Shown here: one piece after another, positions 32,900 to 44,779 of the stretch
Position numbering within the stretch: position 1 is the first letter of the stretch
Layout of the letters: every line of letters starts with the position of its first letter
From: Anisodus tanguticus
Lineage: Eukaryota > Streptophyta > Magnoliopsida > Solanales > Solanaceae
NCBI GenBank assembly: GCA_034509755.1
Contig: CM067543.1
Coordinates: 51,764,653 to 51,828,652, forward strand
Direction of reading: 5' to 3'
Length of the DNA: 64,000 bases
Position numbers and translations under genes: made by a program
Notes under the pieces: model-generated
Told to the model about the DNA's origin: nothing
Databases searched by the model: none
The model's input: the letters and a program-made list of their open reading frames with translations, nothing else

Positions 32900-34814
32900 T
32901 GTTACGCTTCGTATGTTTCACGTTCCATTGTATCGTCAATTGATATTGATATGTAGGGAAGAGGTGCGACCTTAAGGAAGGATAATAAAGGTTTATAGCT
33001 TGTTTATAGAAGTACCAGAGTGTGTGGAATTTAAGCAGATCGAAGAAAATACGTCGAATTGGGGACCCCATTTTCATTAAAAACAAACCCTAAAACATTC
33101 CTCAAACCCTCTTTATGGTATCTTGACATCCTAAGTTCAATCTAAGCCAAAACAAGCAAGATCATCGTGGTAAATCCCGTAGTTATCAAGTTAATCATCC
33201 TCTCCTTGTAAAACCGATTCCGGAAATCCCTTGGAGGCAAAGTAATCTACTATTTTGATGAGATTATTGTGTGTAAAGGTAATTTTTATCCTCTTCTACC
33301 TATTCTTATGTTTAATAGATGTTTTGGAACAAATGGTGAAAGGATCTTCATAGTTAAAACTTGTAAACTTTTGGAATCATAGTTGTATGACTTGTTGGGA
33401 TGTTTACTTAAAGTATGAGGTAGAATTGATAATAAAACTGGTTGTATGTGTTGTGTAATTAAGGAAAGTGCGTTTTGGAGGATTGGAGGGTCGAATTACA
33501 TATGCATCCCTTGTAAAGAAGCCTAAGAACCCTATGTATTTTAAGTTGTTCGATAATTTGCCTTAGTGAGCTTCTCTATAGGATATGGATTTGATATTAA
33601 TATCAAGTCCCATATATGATGTAGATAATCATCCATAACGCGTATGAGGATTCACGGGACGTAACTAATTTCTTCGACAAGGTATGTAAGGCAACTTCCC
33701 TTCGTGGCATAACTTAACGTAACGTTTCTTTGAATAAAGTTCCCTTTTGTGAAATTGAGTAACATAAAACCTTTCTTGATAAATTGACCCTAATTTTTGG
33801 GTATTTCTAATCCATAGCATCTCTCGGATTCCATGTGATCCAAATTGATTGTATTGAGATTCATGAAAGTAGCGCCAATAACAATAGTCGGAGGTTAACT
33901 ACGATAGGTCACACCGACTATGCTTGTGATATCCTTTGGAGTCTGTCTTGCATTGCACTTATCTATATATAGTTATTTACTTACCGAGTCGTGCTATAGT
34001 CAGTCGGGTACGGTACCTATTTATGCACACCATTGCAGTTAATTTAATATTACCGAGTCACATATCTGGGTCTGGTATGATCGAGTCCTCATTGAGGCCT
34101 GGTACAATATATTATGATATGATTTGACCTACAAAGAGGTTGGATATTACATTATATGACCCCATTGAGTGGCTTGATATTTATAGACATGCATATATCT
34201 TCATAATTGTGACAGGTGGGCCCTCAGAGGTTTGTTATGAGTTTTATGTTGAATTCTGTACCCATATATCTTATGTTATATCTTATGTTCACATTTGTTA
34301 TCTGCCTTACATATTCAATACATCTTTCGTACTTATGCCTTCTTTCTGGGGCATTATGTTCATGCCCGTAGGTACAGATAGACAACGGTGTTCCTCCTCA
34401 GTAGGTTGTCTATTCAGTTGGGACTGTCACACTCCCTTATCTCGGAGTTGTTGTACAAGAGTCTTTAGGTACTGTTGTATATGTTACTAGCATTTTGAGT
34501 ATGGCGGGGCCCTGTCCCGACATGTTGATGTAGTATGTTACTCTTAGAGGCTTGCAGACTTGTGTATAGTGGGTGTATATATTTGTTAGTAGTGTACTCT
34601 CTTTGTGGCCTTGTCAGTCTTGGTTATCTGTATATATGTATCATGTTGGGACTCTTCTGCATGTAAGTTGTCATATCTTCTGATCTTATATGGTTATATG
34701 AAGGTCTTGTCGGCCCAAGTTTTGCATCACATATTTTAGATACTACAGTGATCCGCTCAGGCATTCGGGCGCTGGATGCTGACCCCCTCCCCCTCCCCAA
34801 GGTTGGGGTGTGAC
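32900..34814 (+). mobile_element. Solo gypsy-type LTR (about 1.9 kb) with 5-bp target duplication
   Basis: The insert begins TGTTACGC at 32900 and ends GGGGTGTGAC at 34814 or GGGGTGTGACA at 34815. It is flanked by ataag at 32895-32899 and 34815-34819. The terminal A is shared with the target repeat, so the exact last base is ambiguous. It has no coding frame and splits the internal region of the host gypsy: sequence before it ends at TKMYHD, and sequence after it resumes with the zinc-finger/integrase linker. An LTR-LTR recombination product is the simplest reading. The short open frames inside it are spurious. Confidence 0.85.
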
Positions 34815-34819
34815 ATAAG

Positions 34820-35970
34820 GAGATTTATTAGTGGAACTATATGAAGAGGAATGTGACAAATTTTATAGCCAAGTGTCAAAATGTCAGCGTGTGAAAGCCG
34901 AGCCCTAGAGGCCTGGTAGGTTGGCTCAGAGTATTGATATTCCTATTTGGAAATAGGAGATGATAAACATGGACTTCATAACAGGTCTACCTCGCTCAGT
35001 CTGAAGTCATGATTCTATTTGGGTGATTGTGGATCGACTTACCAAATTAGCCCACTTCTTGCCAATCAAAACCACATATTCATTAGAGGATTATGCTAAG
35101 TTGTATATCTTAGAAATTGTCAGGCTTTATGGGACCCTAGTGTCTATTATTTCATATTGTGGTGCTCAGTTCACGACACACTTTTGAAAGTCTTTCTAGA
35201 AAGGATTGGATACCAAGGTAAATCTCAGCAAAACTTTTCATTCTAAAATAGATGGCCAGATAGAGCGTACTATTCAGACTCTTGAGGATATATTGAGGGC
35301 ATGCGTTCTTGATTTTAAAGGTAATTGGGATGATCATTTGCCTCTCATTGAATTTACTTATAATAACAATTATCATGCTAGCATCCAGATGACACCATTT
35401 GAAGATATGTATGGGCGAAGGTGTAGATCGCCAATTGGTTGGTTCGAAGTTGGTGAAGCAGAGTTGTTAGGACCAGACTTGGTCCATCAGGCTATGGAGA
35501 AAGTCAAGCTAATTCAAGAGCGTTTAAAAATAGCTCAGAGTCGCCAGAAGTCCTATTCGGAAGTGAGACGTAGAGACTTGGAGTTTCAAGTTGATGATTG
35601 AGGTATTTCTGAAAGTCTCACCTATGAAAGATGTCATGAGACTTGGAAAGAAAGGGAAGCTTGGTCCCAGATATATCGAACCATACAAGATTTTAAGAAG
35701 AGTTGGCCAAGTGGCTTATGAATTTGAATTGCCATAAGATTTAGTTGTTGTGCATCCAGTATTTCATGTATCCATGTTGAAGAAGTGTGGGGGAGACCCG
35801 TCGTTGGTTGTCCCTACCGAATCCATTACAGTTACAAATGGTTTGACCTATGAAGATATCCTTGTGGCTATTTTGGATCGTCAGATTCGAAAGTTGAGAA
35901 TGAGAACTAATGAAGTTGACTTAGTGAAGGTGCTGCGGAGAAGTCAGAACGTTGACGAGTCTACATGAGA
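34820..35970 (+). pseudogene. Gypsy integrase remnant
   Basis: The integrase core is visible: IWVIVDRLTKLAHFLPI (first catalytic Asp), then a segment where the usual Ser-Asp-Arg-Gly is SYCGAQF, so the second catalytic Asp is lost. GQIERTIQTLEDILRA follows, retaining the catalytic Glu. The frame is open from 35206 to 35601 and broken elsewhere. The C-terminal segment at 35750-35968 has HPVFHVSMLKKC and ILDRQIRKLR. Confidence 0.85.
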
Positions 35971-36917
35971 AGCCGAAGAAGATATGAAGTCCAGATATCC
36001 GCACTTATTTGAGGAGCAAGTAGAAAACGACAAGGTAAATGCCTTTAGTATTAATGTCATGTCCCTTACGCATCCATATCTCGTGTTTCACGTTCATATA
36101 TTCAATTCCCATGTCTCACGTCCCCATGTTCATGTTTCCATGAAATCATGTAATTCAGTCTCATATTTCATGTCATGTTTCTTTACGTTCATGTACTCAT
36201 GTCATGTCCCGTCTTATTTTTTAACTGTGACCCATCATTCGAGGACGAATGATCCAGAGGAGGAGATATTGTAACACCTTGTACCTCTAAACTAAGTCTT
36301 GCTCATGATTACGGAGTATAGAAAATCAAGACGGGGAGTTAAAGTTGGAAAACCAGTTTTAGTTTTGCAGATCAGGTTTTACGTTGGTACATCCCGCATT
36401 TTTATACGTTGAGTTATGACGTAAGTTAGTCGACATAAGCTTGGAGAGTGAGAATAAGATTCGTCAATGTAATACCCCGAGCTTTCAAGCTATGGTTGGA
36501 ACCACTCGACATATGTAAGTAAACCTGAGCACCGAAATGATTTAAGACTTAAAAGTGTGACGACAATGGTCGGAAATAATATTTTGTGTGAGCCAAAAGA
36601 GGTTATGGACCAGTGTTATATGACATGATCATGATAATGAGTATTGATGTATATTAAAAATAATTTATATTTAAGTGATTTGAGATAAATAAATTAATTT
36701 AATTTAATTGATAAAATAATAAGTGGAGTCATTGTTTATCACATGGCATTATTTGTCTCCACGTGGAATCATAAGAAATGAAAATTATGACTAAGCACTA
36801 CTAAGCATATGTGTTGGCATCTTGTAGTGAATGAGTATGGATAAGTGATTGGTGTGGACCCCACGTGTAGTTGAAGAAAGAGACATCTATATAAATTTGT
36901 TTCATTTTTCATTATGA

Positions 36918-36973
36918 ATGGATTTTTGGAAAATGTATACTACACATGGATTTTTGGAAAATGTATACTACAC
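36918..36973. repeat. 28-bp tandem doublet in LTR
   Basis: Two identical head-to-tail 28-bp units, each beginning atggatttttgg and ending atactacac, lie at 36918-36945 and 36946-36973, just downstream of the LTR TATA box. Confidence 0.85.
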
Positions 36974-37939
36974 CTACAAATAAAACAGAATCTTCATTTC
37001 CTATTTTGGGAGTAGCAGCAACGTTTTCTTCCAATTCAAATAAGCAAAAAATATATAATTATTCTCAATAACAATTTACGGGGTTCACTTACTGTTTCGA
37101 TCTCGTTGTTCCGTTTTAATCACGTTGTTGAACCCGGTCTTTCTTTAAATTGAAGTAAGATAGAAGAAGAGTAGTTATTGGAATAATATGAGGTAAGAAT
37201 TTTTCTTTCATAGATATACTTTAGTTCGTATATGCCATAGCTAAATTGTGAGATGAGAATGTATGGAAATTATACCGTAAATCGTATTTGATGTTGTTGT
37301 TGGCTTATGGGTTGTTTGGTGACTGTTCTAAATTGCTTATTGGGTAAGATGGACAAACTTGCTGTTGCTGTTGATATGACTATTATTCTTGATTTGGAGA
37401 AGGTAAGGAAACGAGGGGAGATGATGTTCGATTTGCCGTAAAATGAACTTGTCGCTCGATAGCTAGTTGGTATGTTCATTCGTGTTGACATGAGTATGGG
37501 TTGTTGCTGTAGATGGATTGTGAAGAGGCGGATTTCATTATCACTGTTGGATCTTCCATTCCAAGGTATGTTAAGGCAAAATTCTTCTTCATTTTAGCAT
37601 GATCGTTGGAGTGACGTGACAACAAATGATCCGCTAAAGAGACTCTATTTCGGTCTAGGGAAAACATGTTGACATCTCGTGACTCCTTGTAGATTTCATA
37701 AGAACTAGACATGAAGGGTACTGTTTGTTGACTCGTATGCAATAAGTGTTTATTGATGATAGGTTCAAAGTTGCTACTCGGTGTTTAATGACCTTACGTC
37801 ACTCCGATGAGTTCACAACACATTCTTATGACTTCAATGATAATATGAATCTATGTATGGTTTTAATGGTGACATGTAAGCAAAGTAGTAAGGTTATATA
37901 CGTGTATATACTACCTATAGGGATACGATTATGTATTTC

Positions 37940-38326
37940 TATTTACCACCGGACTATGATCGGTCGGGCAGTTACCACAAATTGGGCAGTTATGTATCGT
38001 TATTTACCACTGGTTGGACAGACATGTTATTTACCACCGGTCTACGATCATCGGGCAGTTACCACCAGTTGGGCAGTTATGTATCATTATTTACCACTAA
38101 CTGGACATACACATTATTTACCACTAGGCTATGACCGGTTGGGCAGTTTTCACCAGTTAGACAATTATGTATCATTATTTACCACTGGTTGGGCAACACA
38201 TTATTTACTACCATGCTATGATCGGTCAGACATTTACCACCAGTTGGGCAGTATATATATCGTTATTTACCATCGGTTGGGCAGCCGCTTTATTTACCAC
38301 CGAGTTATGGCCGGTTGGGCAGTTAC
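37940..38326. repeat. 88-bp minisatellite in LTR, about 4.4 copies
   Basis: The start of each unit, tatttac(c/t)ac, occurs at about 37940, 38028, 38116, 38203 and 38292, a spacing of 87-89 bp. Each unit carries two or three copies of a shorter motif, gttgggcagt/cggtcgggcag, so it has a higher-order structure. Copies diverge by several bases each, and the last is cut by the hAT end. Confidence 0.85.
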
Positions 38327-38784
38327 TAGGGATGGAAACAGATAGGATCTGTACCGGATCCTACTAGATCCAGATTCAGATCCATTTCTCATACCTGTAT
38401 CCAGATCCATCGGGAACATAAAAATCAGATCCAAATCCAGATCCACCGGGTCCACATGTAAAAATTTCTGCCTTGAATAATAATCCAACATTCAACATAC
38501 AACCATTCCAGGATACTGAATCAACAAAACACAACAAAATTCATATCCATTATTAAAGCCAATGCATTCAGTTTCCAGTAACTAGCAAACTGGAAAGTTC
38601 CAATGCATTCAGTTTCCAGTGCATTCAGTTTGAGATTTCCGGTTTCTCGTTTCAAAATTGAGATACTGGAAAGTTTTTTTTCTACTACAATGACACCATT
38701 TTACAACAATCACAAGAATGACACCATTCACAAGAAATTAAATTACAAAGGTCTTGAAATTAAATTCTACAATAATGTTCTTTA

Positions 38785-41226
38785 AAATGCCATCGACATC
38801 TTCTATAACCTTCTGCCAAATTTCATAAACTAGTCTTCGAAGTCACTAGTTTCAACGTCATCAACATCCTAAAATAGCAAAGAAACAATCATATTAAAAA
38901 GAGATTACTAAAAAAATCATCTCAATAAATATTTATGATTAAATATATCATTTACCATATCAATATTGTCAACTACTTCCCCTTCTTATTTAGAATCTTC
39001 AGTAACTATCGAACAAGCATGTGTGCCCTCCAAAGTACCTTTATTTGAAAGAAATTGAAAAATAAATAGAAGGTTCATGTTAGGGGGAAAATTGATATTA
39101 ACGTATATGAGAATAATCAATACATAAATAATAAATACATTTAATGTCTTCGATCATCCAATTTTGCAAGCACATTAATGCCTCCACCATTTTAGAGTGA
39201 AGACCAGAACGATGAGAACTAATCACCCTTCCACCCATGCTAAAGGCACTTTCCGAAGCCACATAAGAGACGGGAATTGCAAGGATGTCCTTAGCAATTT
39301 TCTGTAAAGTAGGATACATTTGATCCATTTTCCACCAATTAAGTACATCAAAATCATAATTCTCGGGTATAGGATCATCCTCCAAGTAATGCTCCACCTC
39401 ACCCCTCACACTCATCTTTCTTTTCTTTGTTCTTTTAGCTTGAGCATATTCATCCTCATCATTATCACAAGACTATGAAATTCCTCGTTTGCCACTTGGA
39501 AAAGGTTCTTGGCTTTTATTTCCCTCACTTCTCATTTGATATTCAACCACAAGTTTATCAAGATTTTTCCTAACTTTTGCCACTTCACTATCAGCATCAT
39601 CTTTGTACAATCTCTTAAAATAGTACTCCACACAATCCATTTTATTTCTTGGATCTAAAATTGAAGCAACCGCCAACATCTCATTAATATTATGCCAATA
39701 TTTGTCAAACTTGTCAATCATATTTTTAGCCATCATTCTAATGGTCTCAACATCACTCTCCACCCAACGCCTCAAAACAAGTCTTATCTCACACACTTTT
39801 CGAAAAAACAAATTAGAAGTAGTATGGTTTCTACCGGAAAACACTCTAGTGGCCTTGTAGAAAATTTCCAACTTCTCACAAACAAGTTTTGCCATCATCC
39901 AATCATTCTCACTATTAATAATTAACTTGAGCTTCTTATTCATACGTTTTAACTTAGCAAATACATCTTGAAAAGGCAAAATGGTATTAAGCATCAAGTA
40001 AGTAGAATTCCACCGAGTTTTGACATCAAGACCACTCTTTTAGGTTTAGAAATATTCAAAAGCCGATAAGCCTCCTCAATTTTTTCAACCCTTTTAGGAG
40101 TAGACGTCCAAAATAAAATGCAATCTCGAACTTTTTCAATTGCGGGATCAATTACTTCTAAACCATCTTTCACAATCAAGTTTAGAATATGAGCACTACA
40201 CCTTATATACAAAAACTCTCCACCTGACATTAGATACCTACTTTCCAATCTCTCAAACAAAACATTCATCATTGTATCATTAATGGTACAATTACCAACT
40301 ACAACCGATGAAATTTTATTTTCCAAAGAATATTGAGACAAACAATCCATCAAAATCTTTGTAATAACCCCCTTTGTATGTGGACATGGCACAAAACAAA
40401 ACCTAAATAAAAACATACATTAAACCTAAAAAATCAGCATTTATAAATAAGAATAAGCTCATTACCTCAAGGTTCGATTGCGTAAAACCCATTGTTGATC
40501 AATGAAGTGAGATGTCACGGCCATGTAGTCCCTTTGGTTGGAAGCCGTCCACATGTCGGTAGTTATTGCAATTCTATCCTCATTATGCTCCAATAGAGCT
40601 TTAAGAGAACCCTTATCTTCATTGAACTTTTTCAAAATGTAACTCTTCAAAGTGTTCCTCGAAATAATCTTGAAATGAGTATTTAGACTCCTCACGAACC
40701 TTTTAAAACCTATATGATCTACAATGGATAAAGGATGCTCATGAATCTCCACCATACCAACCAATTCTCTCATTGAAAAGTCTTGATCAAATTCTTTTTC
40801 CTTTCCCTTTTCTTTAAGTTCTAAAGTAGTAGACCCATCGGCTTCCGTTTTAACCTTCAATTGTGTTTGACCACTAACTCCAATCCGCAAATGCTTTCCC
40901 GGACATGTCTTCTTAGAATGTTGAAGAAGATGCGAGGTTCCATACGCACCATTATAAGAGAGTAAAGATGTACAATATTTACACTTTGCTCTTGTAACAC
41001 CTTTCACTACGACCTTATCAAAAGATTCCCATACCTCGGAAGTGAGTTTCTTGCTTGTTAGTTTACTCGATTGGCTTTTTTATTTTACGCCAACCTCAAC
41101 AAGACCTTCTGAATCTATTTCTAAATCATCTACTCCACAAAGCAGAAGCACTGGAGCTGGGCTAAAAGAAGCAACATGACTTTTATTAGTAGCATTTTCA
41201 TTATTGTTATATTGTTCACTATCCAT
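38785..41226 (-). pseudogene. hAT transposase, BED zinc finger and dimerisation domain
   Basis: The frame starts at ATG 41226 and is broken by a TAA at 41082-41080. A BED-type zinc finger lies at about 40900-41000 (CKYCTSLLSY, then TSHLLQHSKKTC). The RNase H-like core continues (TDMWTASNQRDYMAVTSHFI, about 40500-40560). An intron is likely at about 40461-40403. A frameshift lies near 40.03 kb, inside a region equivalent to the Thr-Arg-Trp-Asn-Ser motif, and a TAG lies at about 39475. The C-terminal dimerisation domain is clear at 39130-39400 (NWWKMDQMYPTLQ, SYVASESAFSMGGRVIS). Small 3' exons may follow at about 38.97-39.04 and 38.78-38.87 kb. These breaks make it inactive. The type is close to plant DAYSLEEPER/ricesleeper-like hATs. 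Confidence 0.88.
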
Positions 41227-41512
41227 TTCCTACAAGAAAATATTTGAATACATTACTTAACCACATAACAGAGAAGTATCATGCACATTTTAGTCCAATT
41301 AACATATTCAAATCCCAAAATTTATACTCTAAGGAGCCCCTATAATGACTCAAACAAGACAGAAGTAGTTCTTAGATGTGTGTGTGTAAATATGAATTGT
41401 ATCGACGCTTCAATTTGCTGCATAAATTTATAAGCAAAAATTAGTCTTTGTTCTATGCTTTTTGTTAGATTTATAAAATCGTACACGTATTTTCTTTTTT
41501 TATTTGTGTTTG

Positions 41513-41719
41513 ACTGTTAATATATCTTTCAAAATCCCAAAACATCAAATATTATATAAATGAAAAAACAGAAACAACAAAAAGAAGAACTTACTTTCAA
41601 AACAGAACTAACAAAAAGATTGTTAATATATCTTTCAAAATCCCAAAACATCAAATATTATATAAATGACTGTTAATATATCTTTTAAAATCCCAAAGCA
41701 TAAAATATTATATAAATAA
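41513..41719. repeat. Three copies of a 49-bp AT-rich unit
   Basis: The unit tgttaatatatctttcaaaa, then tcccaaaacatcaaatattatataaatga, occurs at about 41515-41562, 41621-41669 and 41671-41719. The last two are adjacent. The array lies upstream of the transposase ATG inside the hAT element and could affect its promoter. Confidence 0.8.
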
Positions 41720-42329
41720 AAAAACAGAACTAACAAAAAGAAGAACTAAAAAAAAAGAACTAACAGAAGTTAAAAGGGCCAAAAAACAAAAATCGAACTC
41801 ACCGTTTAATATATGGCAGAAAGTATTGAATCTGATTTGTCTTACTACCTTGGAATCGGAAGGGGTGGCCATGGACTGACGTCGTATGAGTAGGGATGGC
41901 AAGTAGAGACGACGGCTACGGTTTTGGTCTTTGCCCCTTTCGTTGAATGAGGTCTTTGCCCCTTTGGCCCAAAGACATGGACTGACTTCGTATGAATGAG
42001 GTCTTTGCGGCTTTGCCTATTTCGTTGGCTTAAAGACACACATGGGTTAGGCTTCGGTCCTTTATGGACTTGGGCCTGGCCGAGAAAATTAAAGAAAGTT
42101 GTGGTCTTATATGGATGTATAAATGTATAATGTATTTAATAAAAAACGGATTCACGGTCGGATCTGGACCGGATACGAATCTCAAATACAAGATCCATAT
42201 CAGATCCATCAAAACTGGATCCGGGTCCGATCCGGATCCATCGGATCCAAATTTTGAAGATTCATATCCTATAAAACGGATCTGGATCCACCGGATCCGG
42301 ACCGGGTCTATGATCCACTGTCATCTCTA

Positions 42330-44400
42330 ATTCTACGGCTCCCAAATCTTCTATTGAGCACCAACCGATCTTTGTGTCTCATGAGTCAACTGTTGCTCCA
42401 TCTGTTCCAACGAGACCTCCAATTGAGGTAATAATACCATGCGAAGATATGACCTTTTAATCTAATCAATTTTAAAAGTTAGCTCATGAGGTAAAAAATA
42501 TTTTAAATTATATAAGGAAACTATCACTCATTCCCTAGTGGATGTGAAACTTAACAAATATTATAGGAAACATCACTCTTCGGTAGTTGGAGAACTCATG
42601 AACCAAGTGACATTGAAAAATACATTGACATACATTGGATTATTATTAATTACGTTCATTTTTGTCCGAGAGTAAATTCATAGTAGCGTGTACCATTAAC
42701 TAATACTCCTAGAAAAGATTTGAAAGAATGGGAATCGCAAGCTATATATAATGTTATTAAATTCATCTCATTTTTATTACGTCAATCTAATATTGGGACA
42801 ATTATTTCTTTCAAATTGAACTTGACTTGACAGTGCTTTCTTAGGTTCACAATATGAGCTTTTACAAAAAAGCTCTGCTAAGTAAAGTTACTTTAAAACA
42901 ATGGCCAAATAGTAAAATTTAGATGTCCACTCAATATGAATTACTTTGGGAGCAAGCTAATTACATGGAAATCAATCTAGTTAGTTTAGGACTAATTTAA
43001 TTACGTTGGGACCAAGGTATTTATTTAGGGACCGAGTTGTTTTTACTATTTATTTACTCCTATAAGAAGAAGAATCCAGACACCATTTTGTAAAACATCA
43101 AGAAGTAATAAAATTTCCTTTTTAAATTCTTTGTTTATCCATCTCGTACATTTCACTTTCTATTTATTTCATTTTATAACAACAAAGTAGCTTAGTGTTT
43201 CTTTATTTTTATTAGAAATAAAATATTTGAATTTGAATATACATCAAATTATTAAGATGTTGTATTTAGATCTAAACACACACAAAAAAAACTAAGATTG
43301 TTTGTTATTGACATCTGAATAGGTATAATTTATCTTTATTTTAAAATAATAAATAAAAGATTTAAATAATTAATAATAAATCTTTAATCAGAATCACAAA
43401 AGTTATTTATTTACACGGTGTTGTATAAATTATTGATTTGATGATTCATACTCTAAAAACTAGTGTGATGGCAACTGATTATGTGATGGTTGACGATGAT
43501 GCTCATAAATGGTGGAGGAGGTTATTAATTTGGTTGTAATAGTGCTGGCGTGAGGTGGTAATCAGAGGTGAAGGATGTGTGGAAGCGATAGAGTGGTGGT
43601 GGCATCAAGTGGAGGTAGTTGCAGTGTTGATTGTATATTGGAGACTTTAGTTGATGACTTAACTATGGTAAATTACTATAGTTTGGTATAAACATTAGGA
43701 TAAAACTATTTCATATCACCTTTCAAATTGAATTAATTTTCACTTTACAACGGATTTTGTACTACTTTGAGCTAATTAGCTCCATGTTGATGTTTTAGAC
43801 TCAATTTAGAACAAAATGTTCCCGAAAAAATTGTATAATTAGAAAATAATACTCTACTCAATATGTTTGATCTATCAAATAAAGATATTATAAGAAGTTG
43901 ATTGTAACAAAATATTAATTAGAATCTTTGTGTCTTTTAAGGCTAGCTAAAAGGAAAAAAAATGATATATATTTTTAGGGTTTCAAACTAAGATTTTGCT
44001 TTAAGCTCCCTAAAGCGTTGCCGCCCCTGCTCGTACTTAGTAGCTTGGTGATAAGTAACTTGGATGGTTGTGCAATGGAGATTAATGGTATAGGTAGTAG
44101 ATAACGGTGATAGTGATTGACAGTGATAATAAACATAATAGTGGTAAAATGCTATATTTATATAAACTTTTAAGTAAGTATTTTAATGATTTAAGTTTTT
44201 ATATAAAATATAAATAATTTTGACCTATTAAAAGCTAATAAAAAATTACAAAAGAAAAAAAAATAATAGATGCATTTTAGTAAGTCAAAATTTGAATAAC
44301 GCACACCTCAATTAAATAGAAACAAATAGAATAAAGTGTATCTAACTCGTTCTCTCTTGGTCGAGCGTCTTCAAACCGGATTGGGTTCCTAAGCGCACCA
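42330..44400. other. Intergenic, no gene recognised
   Basis: A short coding-like stretch at 42330-42480 (Pro/Ser/Thr-rich, copia-linker-like in composition) directly follows the hAT end. The rest is AT-rich. A GT-rich patch around 43460-43640 repeats gtggtggt-type words. No terminal repeats or RNA genes could be defined. Confidence 0.45.
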
Positions 44401-44409
44401 CGATATATG

Positions 44410-44640
44410 AACATTTCAATAATTAATGAAGTTCTCAAATTTAACTTCGATAGTGCTTATAATCCTCAAACATCGGTCATTGGAATTGGTGGGGTTTTGA
44501 AAAATAAAATGAAAACTAGATTAAAGGCTTTTATAAGCGCACAAGTTGAATTAACCGCACTCATAAGGAGATATAGCCTCTCAACCAAAGCCTGAAGTTT
44601 GCTCTTACTCACAAACTCCGGATTTCATAAATTGAAACAA
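44410..44640 (+). pseudogene. LINE-type RNase H fragment
   Basis: The frame reads LKFNFDSAYNP, then SVIGIGGVLKN and AQVELTALIRRYSL, as in the RNase H domain at the C-terminus of plant L1-type LINE ORF2 (FDGAS-like start with the first catalytic Asp, GxGGVxRN, and an ExxAL helix). It stops at a TGA after SLSTKA, but LINE-like coding (LLLTNSGFHKL) continues to about 44640 without a start. The adjoining flanks are not LINE-like. It is an isolated fragment. Confidence 0.6.
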
Positions 44641-44779
44641 ATGCCACTAATTCAAGATCCTACTCCACTATTGACTAATATAATCTCTTCATGAAGAAAA
44701 CAAAGTGGCTCACATCTTGACAATTGAAGGTCCTAAAAGAGCCACTACAAGTAGATTAGAGTTTTTTTTGGAAGCTCCT

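Larger units (their letters stand above)
28730..36270 (+). mobile_element. 5'-truncated Ty3/gypsy retrotransposon, interrupted twice
   Basis: Order: gag (about 28730-29540), protease-like (to about 29790), RT (31200-31980), RNase H (about 32120-32480), integrase (about 34900-35600) and a C-terminal segment (35750-35970), followed by a polypurine stretch (gaggaggagat) and a 3' LTR start at 36271. This order is diagnostic of Ty3/gypsy. An RTE LINE fragment sits between protease and RT, and a solo LTR sits between RNase H and integrase. No 5' LTR was found. Many stops and frameshifts make it inactive. Overall it looks old, with nested younger insertions. Confidence 0.88.
36271..38326 (+). mobile_element. 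3' LTR of the gypsy element, right end missing
   Basis: The LTR starts TGTAACACC just after the polypurine stretch. A TATA box (tctatataaattt, about 36888-36900) lies 3' of an AT-rich region, so 36.9 kb is the likely transcription start. It includes a 28-bp tandem doublet (36918-36973) and an 88-bp minisatellite (from 37940). It runs without a clear CA end into the hAT element at 38327. The 199-codon open frame at 37746-38345 is translated minisatellite and not a gene. Confidence 0.7.
38327..42329 (-). mobile_element. hAT-superfamily DNA transposon, decayed
   Basis: About 4.0 kb, with a transposase gene on the minus strand. The ends are short imperfect inverted repeats: TAGGGATGG at 38327 and CATCTCTA ending at 42329. 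Both subterminal regions (38345-38460 and 42160-42310) are packed with gatccagatcc/ggatccgg motifs, as expected for transposase-binding sites. No matching 8-bp target duplication was found, so one flank may have been rearranged. It abuts the gypsy LTR on the left. Confidence 0.85.

Noticed and set aside
34140..34490. 116-codon open frame on the plus strand
   Set aside because: It is within the solo LTR, which is non-coding.
28730..36270. Intact, potentially active LTR retrotransposon or endogenous virus
   Set aside because: There is no 5' LTR, no envelope-like gene, key protease, zinc-knuckle and integrase residues are changed, and many stops are present.
37746..38345. 199-codon open frame on the plus strand
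   Set aside because: It is a translation of the 88-bp minisatellite in a gypsy LTR; its protein is an imperfect repeat with no domain, and the frame enters the hAT end.
42330..42480. Copia gag-pol linker gene fragment
   Set aside because: Composition is suggestive, but no diagnostic motif is present and it is not contiguous with the copia remnant at 44.8 kb.
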